Notes: generated by a model from the letters alone, not told the origin. Counted from the first letter of the stretch, positions 1-6,838 are shown. The stretch is 9,440 bases of DNA from Chitinophagaceae bacterium (GCA_025351145.1 JANXWM010000778.1:1-9440), one strand, 5' to 3'. A program made the numbers and translations.

Positions 1-613
1 ATCTTTGCCATCCTGCTACAGTGCAGATTTTGGTACGGTGTTTAAACCCACTAAAAAAGTAATCATCAATGCAGCAATATGGTATATATACCTGCAGCAG
101 GAATTTGTTTACAGCGGCGATGGCGGCTTTGTAGAATTTAGTGGTAAAACCCGCCGTGTAGGTTTCGATTTTACAGGCCGTTACCAGCCAATAAAATCTT
201 TATACTTTGATGTGGATGTTAACTATGCACATGGCCGTTCAATAGAAGATCCCAAAGGTGCAGATTATATTCCGCTTGCACCAAAGTGGACAAGCACCGG
301 CGGCGTTACCTATACCAATAAAAACGGTTTAAACGGAAGCCTGCGCTACCGTTATGTTGGCGATCGTCCGGGCAATGAAGATTACAGTCTAACTGCGGTT
401 GGCTATTTTATTACTGATGCAGTAATTAATTACACAAAACCCAAATACGAAATTGGCCTGGTAGTAAACAATATCTTCAACACAAAATGGAAAGAAACAC
501 AATTTGATACAGAAACCCGTTTAAAAGGCGAGGCACAACCTGTTGATGAAATTTGTTTTACCCCCGGCACACCCTTCGCAGCCAAACTAAGCATCTCGTA
601 TTTCTTTAAATAA
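1..613 (+). CDS. TonB-dependent receptor, C-terminal part (5' end outside window)
   Basis: This is the last ~203 codons of an outer-membrane beta-barrel receptor; the frame is already open at base 2, so the true start lies upstream. The protein alternates amphipathic strands and turns, for example around VGFDFTGRYQPIKSLYFDV and GSLRYRYVGDRPGNED. It carries the late-barrel pattern of TonB-dependent receptors: a GDRP loop, then a 'VNNIFNTKW' segment (a version of the usual 'v.NlfnkkY'), then 'CFTPGTPFAAKLSISYFFK'. The C-terminus is aromatic, as expected for the final strand recognised by the BAM machinery. Such receptors import ferric siderophores, vitamins or glycans using TonB energy. The plug domain and TonB box are not in the window, so the substrate cannot be named. 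No rho-independent terminator follows; a repeat arm begins about 35 bp after the stop. Confidence 0.88.
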   Translation, partial: SLPSCYSADFGTVFKPTKKVIINAAIWYIYLQQEFVYSGDGGFVEFSGKTRRVGFDFTGRYQPIKSLYFDVDVNYAHGRSIEDPKGADYIPLAPKWTSTGGVTYTNKNGLNGSLRYRYVGDRPGNEDYSLTAVGYFITDAVINYTKPKYEIGLVVNNIFNTKWKETQFDTETRLKGEAQPVDEICFTPGTPFAAKLSISYFFK

Positions 614-647
614 AGCCGGTTGAACCTCTGTGTTTATTTCAATACAA

Positions 648-876
648 TTTATTAACCCGGCATTAGTTTTCATGGCATCGCCGCTTGCATCGCACTCTGG
701 TACGTTCGGAAATTTTTTGAGCTTTAGGCTGCAACGCAGGTTTTTAACCACAGACATACATGCCAGCAGGCTGAACCGCTTCTATCTACGCTTCGGTAAA
801 GCCCGTTTATAATCCAACAGTACAAGAGTGCGACGCAAGGAAAGCTTCATAGATATTCTGCTGCCAGGCTAAAAAT
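648..876. repeat. Composite repeat 1: head-to-head pair of dispersed repeat arms
   Basis: The left arm has a slightly degenerate core at 684-703 (CTTGCATCGCACTCTGGTAC). The right arm has a perfect inverted core at 820-839 (GTACAAGAGTGCGACGCAAG). The left arm's distal end, TTTATTAACCCGGC at 648-661, is the exact reverse complement of the distal end of the single arm at 7023-7036. The left arm continues inward as TTCGGAA and then a GAGCTTTAGGCT-like segment, which recurs beside the single arm at 8468. The right arm continues outward through AAAGCTTCATAG to a GCCAGGCT-like end near 870. The roughly 115-bp interior is not similar to the interior of composite repeat 2. Confidence 0.8.
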
Positions 877-905
877 TGCTTTCTTTCATAAGCTTAATAC
901 GGCAT

Positions 906-938
906 ATTGTACCCTTAATTTCTTATTCATTAGTTTTG
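906..938 (+). promoter_or_regulatory. Bacteroidota-type promoter of the CNNM-type gene
   Basis: ATTG at 906-909 (-33 element), a 21-base spacer, and TAGTTTTG at 931-938, which fits TAnnTTTG exactly. The ATG follows 10 bases after the -7 element, so the transcript would have a leader of only a few bases. The assignment rests on pattern and spacing only. Confidence 0.5.
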
Positions 939-948
939 CCGCATATTT

Positions 949-2250
949 ATGACAGAGATATTTATAATTTTCGCCCTCATTATTTTGAACGGCGTTTTCG
1001 CAATGGCAGAAATTGCCCTTGTTTCGGCACGTAAAGCCAGGCTTGAAGCGCAGGCCAACAAAGGCGATGCAAGGGCCAAAGCGGCACTTGACCTTGCATC
1101 GCACCCCGAGAAATTTATTTCTACCACGCAGATTGGCATTACACTGATTGGTATTTTAAACGGTATATTTTCCGGCGATAAGATTAAGACAGACCTTGTT
1201 GATTTTCTTAATGGCTTTCCGTTGATTGCGCATTACAGCGGTGGTATTGCAACAGCAATTGTGGTAATACTCATTACTTATTTTTCACTGGTACTGGGCG
1301 AGCTTGTTCCAAAGCGGATTGGCCTCAGCAACCCTGAAGGTATTGCCAAAAGCCTTGCTGCGCCCATGCGGGTGGTTACGAGCATTACCTATCCTTTTAT
1401 CTGGCTGCTTACCAAGTCGAGCAACATAGTTGTAAAATTATTTAACCTGAAAAGCACCGATAACCAGGTTACTGAAGAGGAAATAAAAGCCATCATCAGC
1501 GAAGGAACAGAACAGGGAACCATTGATGAAGCAGAGCAGGAAATTATTGAGAGAGTTTTTCACCTGGGCGACAGGAACATCACTTCTTTAATGACGCACC
1601 GCAGCGATATTGTATGGCTCGATATGAACAGTACAGTTGAGCAAATAAAAGACATTGCCGATGATAGCATTCATTCTGTGTACCCGGTTTGTGATAAAAA
1701 CATAGACAATGTAAAAGGTGTGGTTTCGCTGAAAGATATTTTTCGCGTACCCCAAAACACATTGATGAAAGATGTAATGAAAACGGCTACTTATGTTCCT
1801 GAAAATAACACAGCCTATCACCTGCTTGAAAAGTTTAAACAAACCAAAACCCACTATGCTTTTATAGTGGATGAATATGGAACACTGCAGGGCATTATAA
1901 CCCTAAATGATATTTTAGAGGCGATTGTAGGCGATATAAGCGAGCCGCATGAAGATGATTATGAAATTATAAGAAGGGATGATGGCAGCTACCTGATAGA
2001 CGCACAGGTTCCGTTTTATAACTTCCTTCATTACTTTAGTAAAACAGAGTGGATCGATGAAGGTGAACAGGAAGCATTTGATACACTTGCAGGTTTTATT
2101 TTACACCATCTCGAACGCATACCTGTAACAGGCGATAAGATGAAATGGCGCGGCTTTGGTTTTGAAATTGTTGACATGGATAACCACCGTATAGATAAAC
2201 TGCTCATTACTTTATCCAACGAATTAAAAGAAGAATTAGAAGAGGAATAA
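949..2250 (+). CDS. CNNM/CorC-type membrane protein (DUF21, CBS pair, CorC_HlyC), 'hemolysin family protein'
   Basis: A 433-residue integral inner-membrane protein of the family annotated as hemolysin C/TlyC-like, CorB/CorC or CNNM. Residues 1 to about 165 form the DUF21 transmembrane domain, with hydrophobic segments at about 4-26, 62-75, 97-119 and 140-160, and the family signature GELVPKRIGL at 117-126. An acidic helical linker (about 174-205) leads to two CBS domains (about 211-268 and 275-330); the second contains FIVDEYG at 305-311. A CorC_HlyC domain (about 345-425) ends in an acidic tail (EELEEE). Characterised relatives export or regulate Mg2+ and other divalent cations, and the CBS pair binds nucleotide. 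The hemolysin name is historical and should not be taken as toxin activity. Length and domain order are normal for the family. ATG at 949 is preferred because the protein begins directly with the first membrane helix and a promoter sits just upstream. It appears to be transcribed alone. Confidence 0.93.
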   Translation: MTEIFIIFALIILNGVFAMAEIALVSARKARLEAQANKGDARAKAALDLASHPEKFISTTQIGITLIGILNGIFSGDKIKTDLVDFLNGFPLIAHYSGGIATAIVVILITYFSLVLGELVPKRIGLSNPEGIAKSLAAPMRVVTSITYPFIWLLTKSSNIVVKLFNLKSTDNQVTEEEIKAIISEGTEQGTIDEAEQEIIERVFHLGDRNITSLMTHRSDIVWLDMNSTVEQIKDIADDSIHSVYPVCDKNIDNVKGVVSLKDIFRVPQNTLMKDVMKTATYVPENNTAYHLLEKFKQTKTHYAFIVDEYGTLQGIITLNDILEAIVGDISEPHEDDYEIIRRDDGSYLIDAQVPFYNFLHYFSKTEWIDEGEQEAFDTLAGFILHHLERIPVTGDKMKWRGFGFEIVDMDNHRIDKLLITLSNELKEELEEE

Positions 2251-2442
2251 AACCGGGTTCTCAGGGTAATTAAGTTTATCATTCTTCTCCCCGTCGTTCA
2301 CTTTTACATGCATCATGTTTATCTGGCGTGTATAATATATTTGCTATTCACCAATGATTTTTTACGGGCGCAAAAATGCGTTTTAATTTGACAGCCCCCG
2401 GGAATATTTCAGTAAAAAAATATTTGCATTTCTGTAAGCAAT

Positions 2443-2696
2443 GAAAATATTTATGAGCCGGGCTTTGGGTTTTTCATAGCATCGCTTCTTGCGTCGCACT
2501 CTTGTACTTTCGGAACTTTATGCAGCAAAGCGAATTATTAAAACCTGTCAGGTCTTTGAGACCTGACAGGTTTATGTATTTGCCTCAATTGCAAACGTTG
2601 ATTTGCTTCGCATTGCTCCATTATATTATGCAGTACAAAAGAGTGCGACGCAAGGAACGGTGAGTAAAGTATCTTTAGTTGGGTTCAAAAAAATGT
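2443..2696. repeat. Composite repeat 2: head-to-head pair of dispersed repeat arms
   Basis: The left-arm core at 2488-2507 is the perfect CTTGCGTCGCACTCTTGTAC. The right-arm core at 2633-2654 is inverted and has two extra A residues (GTACAAAAGAGTGCG...). The left arm ends distally in GAGCCGGGCT (2455-2464) and proximally in TTTCGGAA. The right arm's distal end (2677-2696, TAGTTGGGTTCAAAAAAATG) matches 16 of 20 bases with the distal end of the single arm at 7021-7040. The interior of about 125 bp contains an unrelated 15-bp hairpin. Confidence 0.8.
2541..2573. repeat. Perfect 15-bp palindromic hairpin inside composite repeat 2
   Basis: AAACCTGTCAGGTCT (2541-2555) and its exact reverse complement (2559-2573) are separated by the loop TTG. 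Hairpins of the type 'AAACCTG...CAGGTTT' recur between genes in many Bacteroidota genomes; that statement is from memory. There is no T-tract on either side, so it is not a typical rho-independent terminator. It may be a second mobile palindrome inserted within the first repeat. Confidence 0.8.
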
Positions 2697-2792
2697 ATAA
2701 AATGAAACAGGCTGCAGGGGGCAGTCGCAGGGTTTAAACCCAATGCAAAAAGCACAGTAGAAATAAGTAAATAAATTGTTTTAAATATCAAC

Positions 2793-2820
2793 GCCACTCT
2801 CAAAAAAAGAGTGGCTTTTA
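2793..2820 (+). terminator. Isolated rho-independent terminator-like hairpin
   Basis: GCCACTCT (2793-2800) pairs perfectly with AGAGTGGC (2808-2815) across a seven-base CAAAAAA loop, followed by TTTTA and further T-rich sequence. The nearest upstream coding stop is at 2250, about 540 bp away. It is therefore either a distant terminator for the CNNM-type gene or the end of a short unannotated transcript. Confidence 0.55.
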
Positions 2821-3180
2821 CATTTAATTATTAATTTTTTATTAGCGTTATTAAATTACATTAATAGAAAGGTTTTGGCATTTATTTCGCTGCTGATATT
2901 TTTTATAACTTATAATCGTAAACAAAATTTGTGTACAGCAATAAGGGCTGAAACACGCGTGAAACCTATGTTTGATAAATAAATGAGATTTATGTTTTAT
3001 TACTAAACAAAAAATATTTTAACTGTTTCAACAAGTAATTTTTAGTTAATTTTTATTCCGGTTCGGTGGCTTTTAATTACATGTCAGCACACCACTTTTC
3101 CTGTTCAGCATAAAACGCAGAGGCCGTTAAAAAATGTATAATATTTTCGGGCAATAATTAAATTTAAAAACTCCAATTGT

Positions 3181-4338
3181 ATGAAAAGATATACTTCATC
3201 AATTTTACAGGTTTTAGCTAACAACCGTAAAACATCTTATTTATTTGTTTTAATTGCAATCGTTTCTTTAAGTGTAGTATTGCTTTCAAATACTACGGGG
3301 CCTGCAAAACAAAATAACCTCGTTACAGGTGCCCCATTCAACAGCAGCCAAACATGCTCAAAAAGTGGCTGTCACGGTGGCGGAAGTTTTGGTGGTTCAA
3401 TTACAACTCAGTTACTGGATGCGTCTAATAATATTGTTACTTCATATACCCCGGGAGTAAGCTATACATTAAAAATAACAATGGGCAGTACTACAGCCCC
3501 CAAGGGATATGGTTTTCAAACAACAGCTTCAACTGTATCTGCAAGCACCAATATTAATACCTGGGGAACGCTTATTACAGATTATCATAACCAGGCTGTT
3601 TCCGGTCGAAATTATGTTGAACAGTCAAAGCGGCTTACGCAAAATATTATTTCACTGCCGTGGACCGGGCCAGCTACAGGCACGGGTTCAGTAATATTTT
3701 ATACCGCAGGTAACCTTGTTAATGGCAACAGCAGTACAACCGGTGACCAGCCTGTTAACAACAGCATCACAATTGCTGAAGCCGGCACTTTGCCAGTAAA
3801 ACTTTTGTATTTTAAAGGAAGCCTTCAGAATGGTGTTGCTGTATTAAATTGGGCAACCGCACAGGAAGCTAATAATAAAAACTTTATTTTGGAGAAAAGC
3901 CTGAATGGAACAAATTATTCAATAGTAACAACCATTACAGCAAAAGGCAGCACCAGCACTGGTTATACATATTCTTTCACTGATGCAAATTTCTTTTCTA
4001 AAGCATTCTACAGGTTAAAACAAACTGATGCAGATGGAAACGTTACAACATATAATATTGTTGAACTTAAAAACGCAGTAACCTCTGACTACCGTATTTC
4101 AATATATGCTCATGCAGGGGGTTCTTATATCCTTTTCTATAATGGGTTACAACAGCAAAAAATCAATATCCGCGTAAGTGATTTAACAGGCAAAATGCTT
4201 TACGCATACAACACAACAGCAAACCAGGGCGATAATATCATCCAGCTTCCTTCAACAATAGCTAAAGGAATAATAATAGTTACAGTTACAACTGAAGATG
4301 GAAAAAGAACTTCTGCCAAGCTGGGGATTATGAGGTAA
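3181..4338 (+). CDS. Exported CX4CH-motif protein, choice-of-anchor-V-like, with type-IX-like C-terminal tail (paralogue 1)
   Basis: A 385-residue secreted or envelope protein of unknown function. A 19-residue basic/polar N-region precedes a hydrophobic segment (about 20-36). GPAK and VTGAPFN follow, then CSKSGCHGGG with Cys59, Cys64 and His65. The region to about residue 198 contains YGFQTTA, NYVEQSK, PWTGPATGTG and FYTAGNLVNG...GDQ. This matches what I recall of the 'choice-of-anchor V' family, in which a cysteine-histidine motif precedes a Reeler-like beta domain. Residues 203-297 (LPVKLLYFKGSLQNGVAVLNW...) form the module commonly found just before type IX secretion tails. The last ~80 residues (IRVSDLTGKMLY...IIIVTVTTEDGKRTSAKLGIM) resemble a type IX sorting domain, closer to my recollection of type C than type A. 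CX4CH could bind haem c or a metal, but this is unproven. No A-X-A signal-peptidase site is obvious. The gene shares about 200 N-terminal residues and the tail with the next gene. Confidence 0.8.
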   Translation: MKRYTSSILQVLANNRKTSYLFVLIAIVSLSVVLLSNTTGPAKQNNLVTGAPFNSSQTCSKSGCHGGGSFGGSITTQLLDASNNIVTSYTPGVSYTLKITMGSTTAPKGYGFQTTASTVSASTNINTWGTLITDYHNQAVSGRNYVEQSKRLTQNIISLPWTGPATGTGSVIFYTAGNLVNGNSSTTGDQPVNNSITIAEAGTLPVKLLYFKGSLQNGVAVLNWATAQEANNKNFILEKSLNGTNYSIVTTITAKGSTSTGYTYSFTDANFFSKAFYRLKQTDADGNVTTYNIVELKNAVTSDYRISIYAHAGGSYILFYNGLQQQKINIRVSDLTGKMLYAYNTTANQGDNIIQLPSTIAKGIIIVTVTTEDGKRTSAKLGIMR

Positions 4339-4604
4339 ATAATGAGTAATAAAAATTGCATTTAAACCACCACCATTTATTAATAGTTACTAAATCCAAT
4401 ATTAAAACCAAATTATAGAGCCATACATTTTTTCCAGCGGCTAAACCTGACGTAAATCAATTTCAGGGATGCAAAGTATTCTGTAAATATTTTGTATCCC
4501 TTAATAAATTTACCCGTAAGCATAATGTGTCAATTACACCAAAACTGACTTGAACCAATCATTATAAATCTTTCTTTTTTTCCTCATCAAAAAACCAAAC
4601 AATT

Positions 4605-5531
4605 ATGTTTAAAAACACGACACACAAAATTGCTTCGCTGGCAAAGCAAAACAAAATTTCCAGCACATTATTGGCCTTTTCTGGTATTGCACTATGGGTT
4701 ATTTTTTCGAGTTATGTAGCAGGCCCTGCAAAAAGCGGTAATCAGTTGGTTACAGGTGCCCCGTTTAACTCCGGTTTAACCTGCGCACAATCCGGATGCC
4801 ATGGTGGCGGAGCCTTTGGTGGTACCATTACTACCCAATTGCTTGATAGTGCAACCAATCTTCCCGTTACTGCTTATGTAACCGGCAAAGCCTACAAGTT
4901 TCAAATTTTGCTTAAGAAAACTACAGGTAAACCTAAGTATGGTTTTCAAACAACAGCTGCTACTGCAACTGGTACAAACGTAAACAAATGGGGTAAGGCT
5001 CCTGCTGGCACGCACAGTATTTTAAAAGTGAAACACAATTATGTAGAGCAGTCCAAAGCATTAACTTCCGGCACAATTACCATTCCATGGACTGGGGCTG
5101 CTGCTGGTACAGGTTCTGTTGTTTTCTATACAGCTGGTAATCTTGTAAATGGCGATGGCGGTACATCCGGCGACCAGGTTGTAAACAATTCATTAACCAT
5201 TACACAGGCCCCCGCGCCGGTAGCAGCACCTGTAGCTACTCAGGAAATATCATCAGCAAAACCGGTTGTACCAAATAAGGATAATTATTCTTTAAAATTG
5301 TACAATCAGCACGGCAGCATGTATGTTATGTTCCATAATGGCTCAAGGCAGCAGAAGGTACAGCTTACCTATACCGACCTGCAGGGAAACCCGCTTTCAA
5401 ATGGTGTTACCGTAGCTAATGAAGGCGATAATATATGGCCTTTAAAGGGCGATAAAGTAAAAGGCTTTGTAATTGTAAACGTAGTAACAGAAGATGGTGT
5501 AAGAACCTCTTTAAAAGTTGTTGTAAACTAA
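4605..5531 (+). CDS. Exported CX4CH-motif protein, choice-of-anchor-V-like, with type-IX-like C-terminal tail (paralogue 2)
   Basis: A 308-residue paralogue of the preceding gene. The hydrophobic segment (about 19-37) is followed by GPAK and VTGAPFN, then CAQSGCHGGG with Cys60, Cys65 and His66. KYGFQTTA, HNYVEQSK, IPWTGAAAGTG and FYTAGNLVNGDGG..GDQVVNNS follow almost residue for residue. The ~95-residue module present in paralogue 1 is absent here; a Pro/Ala/Val-rich linker (about 201-225) joins the beta domain directly to the tail. The tail (228-308: LKLYNQHGSMYVMFHNG...FVIVNVVTEDGVRTSLKVVVN) is clearly homologous to paralogue 1. It is probably exported and attached or released by the type IX system; function unknown. 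The 266-bp gap to paralogue 1 shows no terminator, so the two may be partly co-transcribed. A strong terminator follows 20 bp after the stop. Confidence 0.8.
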   Translation: MFKNTTHKIASLAKQNKISSTLLAFSGIALWVIFSSYVAGPAKSGNQLVTGAPFNSGLTCAQSGCHGGGAFGGTITTQLLDSATNLPVTAYVTGKAYKFQILLKKTTGKPKYGFQTTAATATGTNVNKWGKAPAGTHSILKVKHNYVEQSKALTSGTITIPWTGAAAGTGSVVFYTAGNLVNGDGGTSGDQVVNNSLTITQAPAPVAAPVATQEISSAKPVVPNKDNYSLKLYNQHGSMYVMFHNGSRQQKVQLTYTDLQGNPLSNGVTVANEGDNIWPLKGDKVKGFVIVNVVTEDGVRTSLKVVVN

Positions 5532-5550
5532 AAAAGTATCCTTAATATAA

Positions 5551-5586
5551 AAAGACCCTGCTAATTAGTCAGCAGGGCCTTTTTTT
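5551..5586. terminator. Rho-independent terminator, probably bidirectional
   Basis: CCCTGCT (5556-5562) pairs with AGCAGGG (5571-5577) across an eight-base loop. The stem extends after one mismatch by GAAA/TTTC-type pairs. On the plus strand seven T residues follow (5580-5586), ending the second CX4CH gene. On the minus strand the hairpin is followed by TCTTTTTATATT, so it could also end the convergent SPFH/RHH operon. Confidence 0.85.
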
Positions 5587-5645
5587 GTTCCGGGCTTTAG
5601 TAGTGCTATGAAGCTTTTCTTGCGTCGCACTCTTGTACTGCATGA
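5586..5645. repeat. Single dispersed repeat arm downstream of the terminator
   Basis: Perfect core CTTGCGTCGCACTCTTGTAC at 5619-5638. The distal side reads CCGGGCTTTAGTAGTGCTATGAAGC, the reverse complement of the AAAGCTTCATAG flank seen at 841-852 and 7002-7011. The proximal side reads GTACTGCATGAAC, which is the 'right-arm' type (ATGCAGTAC on the other strand). The distal end abuts the terminator T-tract. No partner arm lies within 300 bp. Confidence 0.8.
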
Positions 5646-5703
5646 ACATGGATCAGCAAAACAGCACTCAACATCTTAATTGATACAGTTTAGTATATTG
5701 TTT

Positions 5704-5913
5704 TCACGAACCTTGTTTGGGTTTTTTAACAGCAGCAGATTTTTCAGTTATACCATTATTAATACTCTTCAATCTCCCTGCTTCTTTTAATTGCTGATCG
5801 AGTAAAAATTCTATCTGCCCGTTTACACTGCGAAAATCATCACTGGCCCACTTTTCAAGTGCCTTGTAAGTAGCTTCATCTATTCTTAAAACAAAAGATT
5901 TTTTTGCGGCCAT
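5704..5913 (-). CDS. Small Arc-type ribbon-helix-helix DNA-binding protein
   Basis: A 69-residue protein with one ribbon-helix-helix fold. KKSFVLRID (4-12) would be the DNA-contacting beta strand, EATYKALEKWASDDF (13-27) the first helix, and RSVNGQIEFLLDQQLKEAG (28-46) the second helix, with the turn at RSVN. The last ~20 residues are lysine-rich and probably disordered. RHH proteins bind DNA as dimers or tetramers at short palindromic or tandem sites; Arc, MetJ and many antitoxins belong here. The start lies only 14 bp downstream of the SPFH gene stop on the same strand, so the two are almost certainly one transcript. I recall similar SPFH plus 'RSVNxQIEFLL' pairs in other phyla, which would make this a conserved module, not a toxin-antitoxin pair. 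It may repress its own operon through the palindrome at 6825-6838 (inference). Confidence 0.85.
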   Translation of the reverse strand: MAAKKSFVLRIDEATYKALEKWASDDFRSVNGQIEFLLDQQLKEAGRLKSINNGITEKSAAVKKPKQGS

Positions 5914-5927
5914 TCTTTGTTCATTAA

Positions 5928-6803
5928 TTATTGATATAATGTACCGGTATTTAAAACCGGCGTTGCAGCTTTTTCACCGCAAAGTACTACCATCAGGTTA
6001 CTAACCATCGCTGCTTTCTTTTCTTCGTCAAGCTGAACAATATCCTTTTTGCTCAGTTGCTCCAGCGCCAGTTCTACCATACCCACAGCACCTTCCACAA
6101 TTTTAAAACGTGCTGCAACAATTGCTGTAGCCTGCTGGCGCTGCAGCATAGCACCGGCAATCTCAGGTGCATAGGCAAGGTGGCTTATCCTCGCTTCCAT
6201 AATAATAATACCTGCTGCAGATAATCTTTCATTTAATTCAGTTTCAAGCAATGCAGTTACTTTCTCGCCACCATTTCGCAAAGTTATCTCTGCATGCGAA
6301 TCTTCCATTTCATCATAAGGGCAGGTAGTAGCCAGATGCCGTACGGCAGACTCACTCTGTATCTTTACATACTGATCATAATCCGTTACATCAAAAGCCG
6401 CTTTGTATGTATTGCTCACCTGCCATACAATTACAGCGGCTATCTCTATGGGGTTGCCCATTTTATCATTTACCTTAAGCTTGGTACTTTCAAAGTTGTT
6501 GGAGCGTAACGATATCTTTTGTTTTTTATAAAAAGGGTTCACAAAAAGCAAACCGTTGGCTTTTACCGTGCCTACATATTTACCAAAGAAAGTACATACA
6601 GTGGATTGATTGGGATTAACAATACTAAGCCCTTTAAAAAGAAAAGCGCCAAAAAGCTCTAATGCCAGGCCCACCCAGAAAATTGGTACCGGTGTCTCTT
6701 TGCCTACTCCGCCTGTTATAATGAAATAAATAGCGCTGCCGCATAACAGAATGCCTGCAAGCAGTATAAGAAATCCTGAAATTGGTTTAATAATCTTTTC
6801 CAT
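5928..6803 (-). CDS. SPFH/band-7 domain membrane protein
   Basis: A 291-residue stomatin/prohibitin/flotillin-type protein. Two hydrophobic segments (about 9-30 and 39-58) anchor it in the inner membrane. The SPFH domain follows, with IVNPNQSTVCTFFGKYVGTV (61-80), NGLLFVNPF (83-91), KLKVNDKMGNPIEIAAVIVWQV (108-129) and YDQYVKIQSESAVRHLAT (142-159). An amphipathic helical region (about 180-270) should drive oligomerisation, as in other SPFH proteins. The domain resembles the widespread bacterial SPFH branch whose central motif is 'NPIEIAAVVVWQV'. Such proteins form large ring or cage scaffolds and organise membrane microdomains or proteases; no enzymatic role is expected. It lacks the C-terminal glycine-rich or NfeD-partner features of slipin operons, and no NfeD gene is adjacent. 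It is the first gene of the operon with the RHH protein, behind a TAnnTTTG promoter. Confidence 0.92.
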   Translation of the reverse strand: MEKIIKPISGFLILLAGILLCGSAIYFIITGGVGKETPVPIFWVGLALELFGAFLFKGLSIVNPNQSTVCTFFGKYVGTVKANGLLFVNPFYKKQKISLRSNNFESTKLKVNDKMGNPIEIAAVIVWQVSNTYKAAFDVTDYDQYVKIQSESAVRHLATTCPYDEMEDSHAEITLRNGGEKVTALLETELNERLSAAGIIIMEARISHLAYAPEIAGAMLQRQQATAIVAARFKIVEGAVGMVELALEQLSKKDIVQLDEEKKAAMVSNLMVVLCGEKAATPVLNTGTLYQ

Positions 6804-6813
6804 AATAAATTTG

Positions 6814-6838
6814 TTTTGATATTAATTTGATATCAAAT
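6814..6838. promoter_or_regulatory. Candidate operator: palindrome plus direct repeat overlapping the SPFH promoter
   Basis: ATTTGATATCAAAT at 6825-6838 is a perfect 14-bp palindrome. It is directly preceded by TTTTGATATTAA (6814-6825), giving two TTTGATAT half-sites 11 bp apart (6815 and 6826). The block overlaps the -7 element of the minus-strand promoter and the expected transcription start. This is the size and arrangement used by RHH repressors, and the operon encodes one. The function is inferred. Confidence 0.45.

Larger units (their letters stand above)
614..948. other. Gene-free stretch between receptor and CNNM-type gene
   Basis: This stretch of 335 bases holds the first composite inverted repeat (about 648-876) and, at its right end, the promoter of the CNNM-type gene. 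A 60-codon open frame at 630-812 lies entirely inside the repeat and has no protein-like features. No RNA gene or terminator was recognised. Confidence 0.6.
2251..3180. other. 930-bp gene-free stretch
   Basis: From left to right it holds AT-rich sequence without recognisable signals, composite repeat 2 (about 2443-2696) with a perfect hairpin inside it, and a terminator-like hairpin at 2793-2820. About 360 bp of very AT-rich sequence then leads to the CX4CH protein gene. In that last part TATGTTTG at 2967-2974 matches the -7 promoter pattern, but no -33 TTG is properly spaced and it lies 200 bp from the ATG, so it is not called. No convincing reading frame was found on either strand. Confidence 0.6.

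Noticed and set aside
630..812. 60-codon open frame on the plus strand
   Set aside because: It lies wholly within composite repeat 1, has no recognisable domain, and its frame would be interrupted in other copies of the repeat.
886..1139. Two minus-strand open frames opposite the start of the CNNM-type gene
   Set aside because: They are antisense to a well-supported coding region, rich in Cys/Arg and without any family resemblance.
949..2250. Hemolysin toxin
   Set aside because: The hemolysin label on DUF21/CBS proteins is historical; the domain order is that of CNNM/CorC cation-related membrane proteins.
2967..2974. TATGTTTG as promoter of the first CX4CH gene
   Set aside because: It matches the -7 pattern, but no TTG lies 17-23 bases upstream and it is over 200 bases from the ATG.
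5704..6803. SPFH/RHH pair as a toxin-antitoxin system
   Set aside because: The larger protein is a clear SPFH membrane scaffold with no toxin fold, so the antitoxin-like RHH domain does not by itself imply such a system.
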